Shown here piece by piece: positions 8,245-16,231 of a stretch of 35,607 nt of DNA. The notes below the pieces were generated by a model, which made no database searches, had not been told where the DNA came from, and worked only from the letters and a program-made list of their open reading frames with translations. Within the stretch, counting starts at the first letter, position 1, and the number at the start of each line of letters is the position of its first letter. Both the position numbers and the translations under genes were made by a program. The stretch comes from Actinomycetes bacterium (lineage in GTDB: Bacteria > Actinomycetota > Acidimicrobiia > Acidimicrobiales > Palsa-688): NCBI GenBank assembly GCA_021828685.1, contig JAJZDJ010000014.1, forward strand, positions 1 to 35,607. Direction: 5' to 3'.

Positions 8245-9320
8245 AACGCGGTCCGGCGGAACGCATGGGCTTGGACCGCATCAGCGGTCTCTACCTCCTC
8301 GCCTCGTTCGTTCTCGTCTTCGGAGTCTGGAAACCCCACTTGTTCCTCACGGCGTCCACGGCTCACGTCGTGGCCGAGGGTCAGGCGGTGCCGGCTATCG
8401 TGGCAATCGCCCTGCTCGTGCCGCTCGTCGCAGGAGCTTTCGATCTGTCGGTAGGCGCTTCGGCGAACCTGTCGGCGATCGTCGCGACTGTTCTGCAAAC
8501 TCACGCTCATCTAAGCATGTGGCCGGCGATCGCTGGGGCAGTGTGCGTCAGTGCTTTGATCGGAGTGATGAACGGCTTCTTCGTGGTGCGCCTCGGGGTG
8601 AGCTCGTTCATCGCGACGTTAGGTATGGCGACTGTCGTTGGTGCGGTCCAGGCAATGGTCTCGGGGGACGTCCAGCCGCTTAGCCCTACCACCGGCGCGT
8701 GGACGACGCTTGCGCAACGCCAAGTCGGCGGCTTCCAGGTCGTCGTCATCTACCTGCTGGTCGTCGCCGTCGTTGCATGGTGGATGCTGGAGCGCACTCC
8801 CGTCGGACGGTACCTCTACGCCGCCGGGGGAAACGCCGACGCCGCCAGATTGTCCGGTGTGCGGGTCGGACGCTGGACATGGCTTTCACTGATCATCTCA
8901 GCGACCCTATCGGGCGTTGCCGGGATCTTATACGGATCGCTGTCGGGGCCGTCTCTGACTTTCGGCGCGTCACTTTTGTTGCCGGCGTTCGCCGCTGTAT
9001 TTCTCGGTTCCACGCAAATCCATCCCGGTCGTTACAACGTATGGGGCACCCTCCTCGCCGTGTACGCTTTGGCAACTGGAGTAACCGGTCTTCAACTCGT
9101 GACCGGCGTGCAGTGGCTAAACGACTTGTTTAACGGTGTCGCTTTGCTCGCGGCGGTCTCGTTCGCCGTGTGGCGACAGAAGCGCGCTCGCAAACTCGCC
9201 CGCAGTCATGTGTTAGCCAGCCGCCGGGAAGCCGCCCGTCGTTGGGTAGCGGGGAAGAACGCCGCAGTGGAATCACCTCAAAAGGCCAACGCTACGGCCG
9301 CGGCGAGCGTCGAGGCGTGA
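8241..9320 (+). CDS. Sugar-type ABC transporter permease (RbsC-like)
   Basis: A 359-aa inner-membrane protein with about 9-10 hydrophobic segments and a basic, Ala-rich cytoplasmic tail after residue 310. The family marks AFDLSVGAS (about 66-74), YLYAAGGNADAARLSGVRV (coupling region) and LPAFAAVFLGST are all present. Start ATG 8241 overlaps the ATPase stop (ATGA). It forms the channel of an RbsABC-type importer with the preceding ATPase. No periplasmic binding protein is encoded in this operon or elsewhere in the window, so that subunit must be supplied from outside. Operon partners point to an organic acid rather than a sugar. Confidence 0.93.
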   Translation: MKRGPAERMGLDRISGLYLLASFVLVFGVWKPHLFLTASTAHVVAEGQAVPAIVAIALLVPLVAGAFDLSVGASANLSAIVATVLQTHAHLSMWPAIAGAVCVSALIGVMNGFFVVRLGVSSFIATLGMATVVGAVQAMVSGDVQPLSPTTGAWTTLAQRQVGGFQVVVIYLLVVAVVAWWMLERTPVGRYLYAAGGNADAARLSGVRVGRWTWLSLIISATLSGVAGILYGSLSGPSLTFGASLLLPAFAAVFLGSTQIHPGRYNVWGTLLAVYALATGVTGLQLVTGVQWLNDLFNGVALLAAVSFAVWRQKRARKLARSHVLASRREAARRWVAGKNAAVESPQKANATAAASVEA

Positions 9321-9436
9321 CTATCCCCGCTGTTACGGCAGGTCTCTGCAACTGGCATACTACGACGGTGGCTGTGTGTCCAGCTGAGTTCTTCGCAGTT
9401 TCGGGACAACCCCCGATGGCGCCCTGAGGTTAGACA

Positions 9437-11137
9437 GTGAGTCGATTAGTGGTGCAAGACGCCGTCCCCGCTGGTTTGCGTTGCAGGTGGTCGGACGCCG
9501 GGTTCTACGCGAACAAGAGCCTTTTCGCCTTGCTTGTACAGCGGGCCTCTGAGCAGCCTGCGTGTCACGCAGTAGTCGACGCCGAACTAGTCGTCACCTA
9601 CCGCCAGCTTCTGGCTCGAGCTTCGGCGGTCGCGAACGTCTTCGCTTCGGCAGGCATAGAGCCGGGCAGTGTCGTGGGGGTTCAGCTAGACAACGGTTGG
9701 CGCGCTGCCGTTGTCGACGCCAGCGTAGCCGCACTCGGAGGTGTATGCCTCCCTTATCCCACAGGGCTCGGCCGCCAAGATGTCGAGTCGCTGCTCGCAC
9801 GCTCGGAGGCGGTGGCAGTCGTCACTGCCAGCCAAGGCAAACGAGCGGGAGCACCAATGCTGCGAACGCTTCGCCGATCCTTGCCGAAGCTCAAAGAGGT
9901 TTTCGTCGTCGACGAAACTGCTCCCGGCGCCACGGACATGCGCGAAGCCCTAGACAGTGGAGATGCGGCCGTGGCGGTGGTCGATGTAGATCCGAACGCG
10001 CCAGCGCGGATCGTCGTCACATCGGGCACGGAGGCGAGGCCGAAGATGGTGGTCGTCTCCGCCAACGTCATGTCGGCCATCGCAAGCGGACAAACGGCGA
10101 CGGCGCAACCACATCCCGGATGGCGACACCTGCTGCTTTCCCCAATGGGTTCGGGGCTGGGTATCCTAGGCCTTTGGGGCACCCTCGCCTTCAACAAGGG
10201 AACGCTCGTGATCTCCCCCGCATTCGAGCCAGAATCGGTACTCCGCCTGATTTCGCAATCACGGGTCACCCACATGACCGGCGTGCCGACCCACATGCAA
10301 ATGCTCCTCGACAGCCCCGCGCTCGTAGAAGCCGACCTCCGATCGCTGCAAAACGTCCTTATCGCTGGTTCGGCTGCCACACCGACGCTCGTGCGCGAGG
10401 TGAGGAATCGAATCTGCCCGGTAGTGGTGCAAGCCTACGGCGCTTCTGAGGGAGTGGCCACCTTCTGCCTGCCAGGCGACCCGCCCGTTAGGTCCGAGAC
10501 TACTGTCGGGCGACCCTTGCCTGAGGTGTGTGAGGTGAGGGTCGTCGACAGCGCCGGTCACGACGTCCCGGTCGGACAGGTCGGTGAAATCTGGGGGAGG
10601 GGCCCTTTCGCTCCGCTCGGCTATGTCGGTGCCACGCTGAAAGCCGGTGAGCCCACAACAGACGGATGGATCAAGTCAGGAGATATCGGCGCCTTCGACG
10701 ACGACGGGTACCTTCGCATAGTCGGCCGCATCAAGGACATAATTGTCCGAGGAGGTTTCAACATAAGCGCTCGGAGCATCGAGGAGCGACTCGCCGAGCA
10801 CCCCGCCATAAGCGCTGCTGCATGCGTAGCAATGCCTGATCCCCGACTTGGTGAGACCGTGTGTGCCTTCGTGGAGCTCGCCCCCCAATCGCAACCCCCC
10901 TCCCTCGAGGACCTGCGCGGCTTTCTCGCCGCTGCGGGGCTTGCTGCCACACACGTTCCGGAACGCCTCGTCGTAGTACCAGAACTGCCCAGGGCTCCCA
11001 GTGGCAAGATCCTCAAACGGGTCCTGCGCGACTGGGCGGCCGCGCCCCCGGTATCGCCGAGTGCTCCGACGTCGCCGGCTCAATTCGACGCCTCAAAGCT
11101 TCCTTCCACGCCAAGGTGCTCGCCAGCGACAGCGTGA
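9437..11137 (+). CDS. Acyl-CoA synthetase (ANL superfamily) with an aberrant C-terminal tail
   Basis: A 566-aa adenylating enzyme. Start GTG 9437 has GAGG 7 nt upstream. Motifs: VVTSGTEARPK (about 194-203), YGASEG (334-339), SGDIGAFDDDGYLRIVGR (414-431), hinge GRIKD, VRGGFN (438-442) and catalytic Lys524 in PSGKILKR. It should activate a carboxylic acid to its acyl-CoA via acyl-AMP. Family members usually end soon after LRDW, here at residue 533. The last 33 residues are out-of-frame translation of a following MaoC remnant, so a deletion has probably removed the original stop. The 116-nt gap to the permease leaves its operon membership open. Confidence 0.9.
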   Translation: MSRLVVQDAVPAGLRCRWSDAGFYANKSLFALLVQRASEQPACHAVVDAELVVTYRQLLARASAVANVFASAGIEPGSVVGVQLDNGWRAAVVDASVAALGGVCLPYPTGLGRQDVESLLARSEAVAVVTASQGKRAGAPMLRTLRRSLPKLKEVFVVDETAPGATDMREALDSGDAAVAVVDVDPNAPARIVVTSGTEARPKMVVVSANVMSAIASGQTATAQPHPGWRHLLLSPMGSGLGILGLWGTLAFNKGTLVISPAFEPESVLRLISQSRVTHMTGVPTHMQMLLDSPALVEADLRSLQNVLIAGSAATPTLVREVRNRICPVVVQAYGASEGVATFCLPGDPPVRSETTVGRPLPEVCEVRVVDSAGHDVPVGQVGEIWGRGPFAPLGYVGATLKAGEPTTDGWIKSGDIGAFDDDGYLRIVGRIKDIIVRGGFNISARSIEERLAEHPAISAAACVAMPDPRLGETVCAFVELAPQSQPPSLEDLRGFLAAAGLAATHVPERLVVVPELPRAPSGKILKRVLRDWAAAPPVSPSAPTSPAQFDASKLPSTPRCSPATA

Positions 11138-11313
11138 CTGCGTCAGGCGAGGTCAACGAGGTTATGGAGGTCGACGGAGAGTTAAGGGCCCGCTGCACCG
11201 TTCGCCTACTTCGAAGTGACGACCTGATCGTGTCGGGAACTGCCGAGGTGGCGACGCAGCTGTCCCCGTTTCGAAGCTTTCGTGGCCTGTCGCAACACTG
11301 TGTGTTGCGCTAA
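11041..11313 (+). pseudogene. Remnant of a MaoC-type hot-dog dehydratase (3' half)
   Basis: In frame 1, overlapping the end of the acyl-CoA synthetase, the sequence reads GSIRRLKASFHAKVLASDSV, then a beta-strand block ending in IVSGTAEVATQL and a stop at 11313. This matches the C-terminal half of MaoC-like enoyl-CoA hydratase/hot-dog domains (pattern: F.apVlpGD.v...G, then v.sGtAeV). The N-terminal half with the Asp...His catalytic pair is missing and no start codon or ribosome site fits. It is read as a truncated gene fused to the synthetase 3' end by deletion. Confidence 0.6.
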
Positions 11314-11316
11314 GAT
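11288..11316 (+). promoter_or_regulatory. Promoter and autoregulatory operator of the Xre/RES operon
   Basis: The perfect inverted repeat CGCAACAC-TGT-GTGTTGCG (11291-11309) sits just before TAAGAT (11311-11316), a good -10 hexamer. The GTG start of the antitoxin begins 6 nt after it, so transcription should begin at or next to the start codon (leaderless mRNA). The repeat lies between the -35 and -10 zones, where a bound Xre antitoxin would block RNA polymerase. Confidence 0.65.
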
Positions 11317-11322
11317 GGAGTT

Positions 11323-11655
11323 GTGCCGGTAGCGATCAAGGACAAGGTCGACGCGTTAAGTCGCGATTTCGGCTCGCAGCGTAAGCTGGCCGAGCTGCTC
11401 GATGTGAGCCGCTCCCAGGTGACCCGCTGGCGGCAGGGGGGCGGGATCGACGACGCGAATGCCGGACGGGTTGATCTGCTCGAAGTGGTTATGGCGAGCC
11501 TGCTGCGGATCTACGAACCGCTGGCGGCTGAGCGGTGGTTGTCGGGCGTGAACCCGCGCTTGGGCAATCGGCGTCCGTTGGACCTTATCCGCCGGGGCTG
11601 CGCCAAGGAACTTCTCGACGCCATAGCGAGCGAGCGCGCCGGCAACTTTTCGTGA
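11323..11655 (+). CDS. Xre/MbcA/ParS-type antitoxin (DUF2384)
   Basis: A 110-aa antitoxin. An N-terminal Xre-like helix-turn-helix (SQRKLAELLDVSRSQVTRWRQ, about 19-38) is followed by the DUF2384 toxin-binding domain ending WLSGVNPRLGNRRPLDLI (about 78-95). It neutralises the RES toxin and represses its own operon. Start GTG 11323 has only a GGAG 2 nt upstream, too close to work well, which fits a leaderless transcript from TAAGAT. The last codons overlap the toxin start (GTGA), so translation of the two is coupled. Confidence 0.9.
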   Translation: MPVAIKDKVDALSRDFGSQRKLAELLDVSRSQVTRWRQGGGIDDANAGRVDLLEVVMASLLRIYEPLAAERWLSGVNPRLGNRRPLDLIRRGCAKELLDAIASERAGNFS

Positions 11656-12203
11656 GGCTTTGGAGGGCGCTCCCATGGGACCGTTCTGCACCCGCGACTG
11701 CATGGGGGGGCGCCCTGTGGATACCCCGGGCGCTTCAAGGTAGCGGTCGCCACGATTGCCCGGACGTCTACGGCTGCATGTATGTGGCGGAGGATGCAGT
11801 GTCCGCTGTCGCGGAGAGCCTGGCCGCCTTCCGAGGTACCGGCGACCTGGCACCTGAGCTGCTCATTCGCTTTGCTCTCCCCCTCGGATTAGCCAGCCTT
11901 GAACTCAACGATAGTGCGGCGTTGGTCGATCTGGACGAGCCGACCGTGCTCGAAGGCGAATCACTGCGACCGTCGGTGGTCGCTACAGGACGTCGCAGGG
12001 TCACCCAGTCATACGCACTGGATATGTTCGAGCGCCGTCGTGAGACGGCAGGGCTGCGATGGTGGTCGACGCTGGAGGCTGGCTGGATAAACCTCACGTT
12101 GTTCGATCGGGGCCTCGGCGATGTCACGTTGACGGACGTGCGCGAGCTCACGGTCGACGATGACGTGGTCATCGAGGCGGCCACGTTTCTCGGTTTGTTG
12201 TAG
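11652..12203 (+). CDS. RES-domain toxin
   Basis: 183 aa, starting at GTG 11652 within the GTGA overlap with the antitoxin stop. The RES fold is recognisable from the N-terminal RLWRALP, then GSGRHDCPDVYGCMYVAED with a following AVAESL, which carry the conserved Arg, Tyr and Glu of the NAD-binding pocket, and a C-terminal GWINLTLFDRGL. RES toxins such as MbcT and ParT act on NAD+ (degradation or ADP-ribosyl transfer) and stop growth or kill the cell when free. All expected motifs are present and no frameshift is seen, so it is probably active. Confidence 0.85.
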   Translation: MRLWRALPWDRSAPATAWGGALWIPRALQGSGRHDCPDVYGCMYVAEDAVSAVAESLAAFRGTGDLAPELLIRFALPLGLASLELNDSAALVDLDEPTVLEGESLRPSVVATGRRRVTQSYALDMFERRRETAGLRWWSTLEAGWINLTLFDRGLGDVTLTDVRELTVDDDVVIEAATFLGLL

Positions 12204-12262
12204 CCGGACCGGAATGCTGCATGGCAGTCGCCGTGAGCGGCCACGGTGGCCTCATGGTGCGA

Positions 12263-12295
12263 GTCGATCCGATCGGAGGGGATCGGCTGATCGAC
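12263..12295. terminator. Hairpin between RES toxin and FUSC gene
   Basis: GTCGATCCGATC pairs with GATCGG and ATCGAC (interrupted by CTG) around a GGAGGG loop: a 12-bp stem with one 3-nt bulge in the gap between convergent genes. A bidirectional terminator is likely, although no T-run follows. Confidence 0.5.
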
Positions 12296-12361
12296 CGGAT
12301 GTCGCAGCGTTCGAGATGCGGGGCCGCCACATGAGAGGATGGCTGCGTGGGCTGAAGATAC

Positions 12362-14650
12362 CTAAAGTACGGCGATGCCCCCGAGATTCGCGAGAGTGTC
12401 AACTGCATCGACCATCAGATCGGTCTCGCTGACGATCATCGTGTCCAGGTGGTGTAGGTTCGAGCCTTCCTCGGTATGCTCGTCGACATCTGATCTCGCG
12501 GTCAAGTGTTCCGCGAGAGCCGCCTGTGTGGCCCGAAGCGCCGGGTAGGCGCCAGCGGGGGAGCCCGACCGCAGGGATGTCGCTATAGCCTCTAGTGCTC
12601 TGCGGACGTCGGCAGCGAGCGCTCCCAGTTCAGGTCGCGCCGGGCCGGCCTCGGGAAGCCGGCCGTGTAGCGCGAGCGCACCCCACACGTACCTCCTGAC
12701 TGCGACGAGGATCTCTTGTGCGGTGTCGACGTCGAAGCCTTCCTGCTCCTGTGGCCGTCCCCCGGCCGGCTCGTTGCGCCAGCGGGTGACGGACGCCTCG
12801 GCGTTCGAGCGGGCGAGGCGAGCGGCGACCCGCAGCCGGTCGAGTCCCGCCCTGTCGGCTATCGCCGGGTCGGCCCAGGCCTGTAGGAGCGCTGCTCCGT
12901 AGCGGCCGTCGGCTTCTACGAGGTCGGCGAGGCGCTCCGGGACGCGTCGGCGTTCCCATGTCGGCCAAAGGGCGTAGGCGGCTAATGCAAGGGCCGCGCC
13001 GAGGATGGTGTAAAAGACACGGTCGAGTGCGAGGGACGCTGCCGGAGCGCCGGTGAAGGCGAGAAGGACCACCACTAGCGAGGCGATGGCCACGCTGTAG
13101 ATGGCGTAGTTGGCGAGTAGCGTGGCTACGCACACCGCGTACAACACGACCGTAAGGGCGATAAGTACCGCGTGGGGGGGGCGAAGTCCGGCGAGGATAA
13201 GCGTGGCGAGGCCGGCGCCGAGCACCGTGCCGACGCTTCGCGCCAGGCCCCTGGTGAAGGTTGCTGCGAAGTCGGGTTTCAAGACGATCATCACTGTCAT
13301 CGCCAGCCAGTAGCCGTGGCCGTATGCGAACAGGTGCGAGACACCGACGGCTATCGCCATGGTTGCACCGACGCGCACCGCGTGGCGGAACGCCTCGGAG
13401 CCAAAGGTCAGGTTGGCCCTGAGCGTCTCGAGATGGGCACGCGTCGACATGGACCGGGGCGCACGCGACGGTCTCGGCCCACCGGCGGGGCTGGCGGCGA
13501 GGAGCGTGGAATCTGCAGGCTCGTCGCCTGCAGCGACGGCTGTCAGCTGGGCGACGCTTCGAAGCCGTCCCCCAAGAGCGCTCAGACCGTCCGCAGCCTG
13601 GGTTAACGGAAGCCGCTCCTGGCCTCCCGCTGTAGCGGCAGTGGCGCGCAGGCTGTCCAGGCTTGTCCGGAACTCGTTTCGTTCGTCTGATAGGTCGGGC
13701 ATACGGCGCCCGTTGCGCAAGGCGTCGGCTGCGTCGCCGAGCACTTTGGCGGCGGCGACGATCGCGGCGTCGAGGTACACGGCCACGGGGCGGCCACCGT
13801 CACCCCGGCCGGAGGGGGCGGCGTCGAGGAGCGCTTTCGCGCGTGCGATCCCCGCTGTCACAAGGCGGATCCGGTCGGCTTCGTCTGCGAGTGCCTGGAA
13901 TGCGGCTGCAGCCGCCGGGTCGCCCAGCGGCTGGGTTTCCGACACCGCCGACCGCAGGTCGTCGATGACCTTCGGGTCGAGCAGGACGCCCGGGTCGTCG
14001 GCGAGGCTTTGAACGTGAGCAGAGAGAAGCCGGTAGGCGGCGGCGGACGCCTTTCGCTCCACCGGGAACTTTTGCAGCGGCCAGATAACCGCCACGAACA
14101 GAATCTGAAGCCCACCGCCCGCCAGCGCCCAAAGCGCGTTCGACGCCGCCTGCGGCGCGCCGAAGTGGAACTGCGAGAAGATCACCAGTCCTATCACCGC
14201 CTGCAACCCGACGACAGTGGCCGGCTGGCCGAAGACGACGAGCATCCCGGCTGCGAACGCCCAGACTGCGGTAATCACGACATCGACGCCGACCACACGG
14301 CTCGCTGTGGCCCCGACGAACGCCGAGACAGCGAAGGCAGCGGCCGCCACCGCCATGATCTTGACCCGCTCACGGTACGCGCCCTGTAGCGATGCGACCC
14401 CGGCGGTCAACGCCCCGATGGCAGCCCCTACCCCGACCAGGATGTGGCCTGACAACTCCCCGACGACGAGCGGGACGGCGATCCCCGCCGCGCACCGTGC
14501 TGCCGGTATCAGGGCCAGCTTCGAGCGGTCCACGCGCAGCGCGTCCCTGACAACTGCGCTCCAGGCACCGGATCGCACTTTCAGCGCATCCCCGGGAGGC
14601 CCACAACAGTCGAGTCTAAGCAGATCAGCGGGAGCGGCGGTGTGCTTCAT
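12362..14650 (-). CDS. FUSC-family membrane protein (aromatic-acid-exporter-like)
   Basis: A 762-aa inner-membrane protein of the FUSC/YccS/AaeB type. There are two membrane blocks of about six segments each (residues about 48-195 and 425-565), each followed by a long cytoplasmic helical domain. The signature GYWLAMTVMIVLKPDFAATF, followed by RSVGTVLGAGLA, marks the second block. Relatives export hydroxylated aromatic acids or are of unknown function. Start ATG 14650 lacks a clear ribosome site, and a GTG about 25 codons in (KVRSGAWS) is an alternative. Convergent to the toxin-antitoxin pair, alone in its unit. Export of aromatic acids would suit the catabolic surroundings, but this is inference. 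Confidence 0.8.
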   Translation of the reverse strand: MKHTAAPADLLRLDCCGPPGDALKVRSGAWSAVVRDALRVDRSKLALIPAARCAAGIAVPLVVGELSGHILVGVGAAIGALTAGVASLQGAYRERVKIMAVAAAAFAVSAFVGATASRVVGVDVVITAVWAFAAGMLVVFGQPATVVGLQAVIGLVIFSQFHFGAPQAASNALWALAGGGLQILFVAVIWPLQKFPVERKASAAAYRLLSAHVQSLADDPGVLLDPKVIDDLRSAVSETQPLGDPAAAAAFQALADEADRIRLVTAGIARAKALLDAAPSGRGDGGRPVAVYLDAAIVAAAKVLGDAADALRNGRRMPDLSDERNEFRTSLDSLRATAATAGGQERLPLTQAADGLSALGGRLRSVAQLTAVAAGDEPADSTLLAASPAGGPRPSRAPRSMSTRAHLETLRANLTFGSEAFRHAVRVGATMAIAVGVSHLFAYGHGYWLAMTVMIVLKPDFAATFTRGLARSVGTVLGAGLATLILAGLRPPHAVLIALTVVLYAVCVATLLANYAIYSVAIASLVVVLLAFTGAPAASLALDRVFYTILGAALALAAYALWPTWERRRVPERLADLVEADGRYGAALLQAWADPAIADRAGLDRLRVAARLARSNAEASVTRWRNEPAGGRPQEQEGFDVDTAQEILVAVRRYVWGALALHGRLPEAGPARPELGALAADVRRALEAIATSLRSGSPAGAYPALRATQAALAEHLTARSDVDEHTEEGSNLHHLDTMIVSETDLMVDAVDTLANLGGIAVL

Positions 14651-14990
14651 GGTGGCGGGGGGTGACGAACTCGCTCCAGTAATGCATGGTAGACCTCCGG
14701 TGTTAACGTCACCGAGGTCTAGCGCGACAGGGATGGAACGAGCCGAGCATCTAGCCAGTCCACCCCAATTAATACCACTGCGCGCTGCGTAGAGTTCGAC
14801 GTAGGCGCCCGAGTCCTATTCGGCTACCCGATCCGGCTCGGGAGTGCATCATGTCGCTGACATGGTCTCGGTCCAGCTCTCGATCCCGGCTCTTTGTGGC
14901 GGCCCGGCCGGCCTTCGCAGGGATGGCGAACAGCATTTTGCCAGGCAAGTCGACGAGCGTAACCGCCAAGGTTCATGCATGCTGTAGTCC
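14651..14990. other. Intergenic stretch upstream of the FUSC gene, nothing recognised
   Basis: 340 nt between the FUSC start and the first gene remnant. No frame with family features, RNA gene or repeat was recognised. It should hold the leftward promoter of the FUSC gene. Confidence 0.4.
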
Positions 14991-15231
14991 ATGGATGGAG
15001 CTGGCCTGACCTATAGAGATTTCGAGGTGCCGGTTCGCGGAGGTGCCCTTCACGTAGGTCGCTGAGGCGGCGGTCCGGCTGCCGTCGTCGCTGCGCACGG
15101 CTTGACCGCCACCCACTTGCACTTCGCGGCGCTCGCCGAGCCACAGGGCGGGAGGTCACCGTAATCGCTCTGGACTTGCGCGGCCGGGCCGCAGCAGAGA
15201 TCTCGGTGGGCCGTTCGGGATGGCCGCCGAC
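14991..15231 (+). pseudogene. Alpha/beta-hydrolase, broken N-terminal fragment
   Basis: From ATG 14991 the frame reads an alpha/beta-hydrolase N-terminus: LTYRDFEVPVRGGALHVGR, then a TGA at 15063-15065 where relatives have Trp (GRWG), then GPAAVVAAHGLTATH and FAALAE with the oxyanion-loop HG. A frameshift near 15145 is needed to continue into REVTVIALDLRGRAAAE, the family's DLRGRG strand-turn. The nucleophile elbow (GxSxG) and everything after it are absent. One nonsense mutation, one frameshift and a 3' truncation make this a dead gene. Confidence 0.7.
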
Positions 15232-15447
15232 AACGGCGTTGATCTCCAAATGCCCCCCGAGGGCTTCGACGTACGCGGCGAGCGTCGAGAGCAATAAGTC
15301 CCCCTCGCGCTCGATGCGAGAGATCGTCGACTGGGGTCTCTGCATGGTCCGAGAGAGCTCCACCTGGGTGAGCTGGCGCACCCGGCGCAGCTCGCCGAGG
15401 GCGTCGCGGACCTGCTCGGCAACGACCTTTGCCGGCTCACGCTTTAC
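15228..15447 (-). pseudogene. Xre-family helix-turn-helix regulator, truncated at both ends
   Basis: On the minus strand 73 codons encode AEQVRDALGELRRVRQLTQ, the recognition helix QRPQSTISRIEREGD and LSTLAAYVEALGGHLEI. This is the compact Xre domain of HigA-like antitoxins. No in-frame start codon lies at its 5' end, where it runs straight into an MnhF remnant. Its 3' end runs into the antisense of the hydrolase fragment. A functional short protein cannot be excluded, but a pseudogene is more likely. Confidence 0.6.
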
Positions 15448-15628
15448 CCGATGCGATCGGCGTAGGCGGCGAAGAACAGCACGGCCAGGGCGGCCTGCGT
15501 GGAGATGGTGTTGACCGCAACGAGATCCGATCGCAAACTGTCGGGCCGACTGCCAGGCGGGCAAACAGCGCGACGATCACCGCCGTCTCGGCTATTGCCA
15601 TGGCTAGGTATATGTCGTCGTAGGTCAC
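15444..15628 (-). pseudogene. mnhF: MnhF/MrpF antiporter subunit fragment, frameshifted
   Basis: From GTG 15628 the minus strand reads YLAMAIAETAVIVALFARL then AVGPTVCDRI, the first membrane helix and GPtxxDRi motif of the F subunit of multisubunit Na+/H+ antiporters. A 2-nt insertion near 15521-15526 then shifts the frame. The expected continuation VAVNTISTQAALAVLFFAAY appears in the next frame and ends at TAA 15444. The third helix and all neighbouring mnh/mrp genes are missing. Confidence 0.65.
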
Positions 15629-15909
15629 TTCCTATCCACAGCGCTTCGGCCGGAGCCTGTGACTGCAAAGCGCTGATTCCGGCGTGGCGGGCCCGCCCGA
15701 CGTTCGCGAAATCAACTTCGATCGTCTCCACTTAAAGCTTCGTCGAGGACAACCTCCTTCTCGGCGGCTTCCCTCCCGAACTTCGAGTCCTGCGGGTCGG
15801 CATGCGGCTGATCAGGCATGATCGACTTGTACCCGGAGCGCCTCGCAGCCAACCCGCCAGAGCTGGGCTCCCGTCGGCCCACCTGAAGCAAGTTCCAGTA
15901 GCTGAAGCA

Positions 15910-15962
15910 AAAGACTGTGAGCGTAATTGCACAAGTTCGGTGCAATTACGCTCACAGTCTTT
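15910..15962. repeat. 23-bp perfect inverted repeat (53-nt hairpin)
   Basis: The two arms (15910-15932 and 15940-15962) are exact reverse complements over 23 nt and flank the loop AAGTTCG. The arm core is GTGAGCGTAATTGCAC. There is no GC-rich stem plus T-run as in a terminator, and the stem is far longer than ordinary operators. It lies in a gene-poor, degraded zone. Confidence 0.9.
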
Positions 15963-16005
15963 GTGAGAGACCGCGCGACCGCGCAACCTTTGTGAGAGAC
16001 CGCGC
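15960..16005 (+). repeat. Short direct repeat next to the hairpin (29-nt period)
   Basis: The 17-nt sequence TTTGTGAGAGACCGCGC occurs at 15960-15976 and exactly again at 15989-16005. The first copy begins inside the end of the perfect hairpin, so the hairpin and the repeat form one composite element. Confidence 0.85.
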
Positions 16006-16231
16006 AAGAGGGACAACGGCTGGCGTGGCGGGATGGGCGGTCTCGGATCCAAGGTCGGAAATCGCGCCTGAGTAGTCGACAATATCTACGCCGGCCTGAC
16101 CACAGCTGGATACGAGTCCATGTTCGGCTGCCTGGCCCTTCTGGTCGGCGGCCAGTCTCGTGCCGCGTGGAGGGACACCGCTTTTCGACGCTATGGGTCA
16201 CGCCATCGCCGATGCCACCATACGCGCCGAG

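Larger units (their letters stand above)
15629..16231. other. Non-coding, repeat-bearing stretch in the gene-remnant zone
   Basis: About 600 nt without a convincing gene. It contains the long perfect hairpin and the 29-nt-period repeat described separately. An open minus-strand stretch at about 16040-16195 translates without stops, but I recognise no family in it. Confidence 0.4.

Noticed and set aside
14824..15564. Single intact 246-codon Xre regulator gene on the minus strand from TTG 15564.
   Set aside because: The start lies inside the MnhF remnant and the C-terminal third is antisense to the hydrolase fragment; only the central 73 codons show homology-like features.
15910..15962. Rho-independent terminator.
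   Set aside because: The stem is 23 bp with moderate GC, has no T-run and no intact gene ends just before it.
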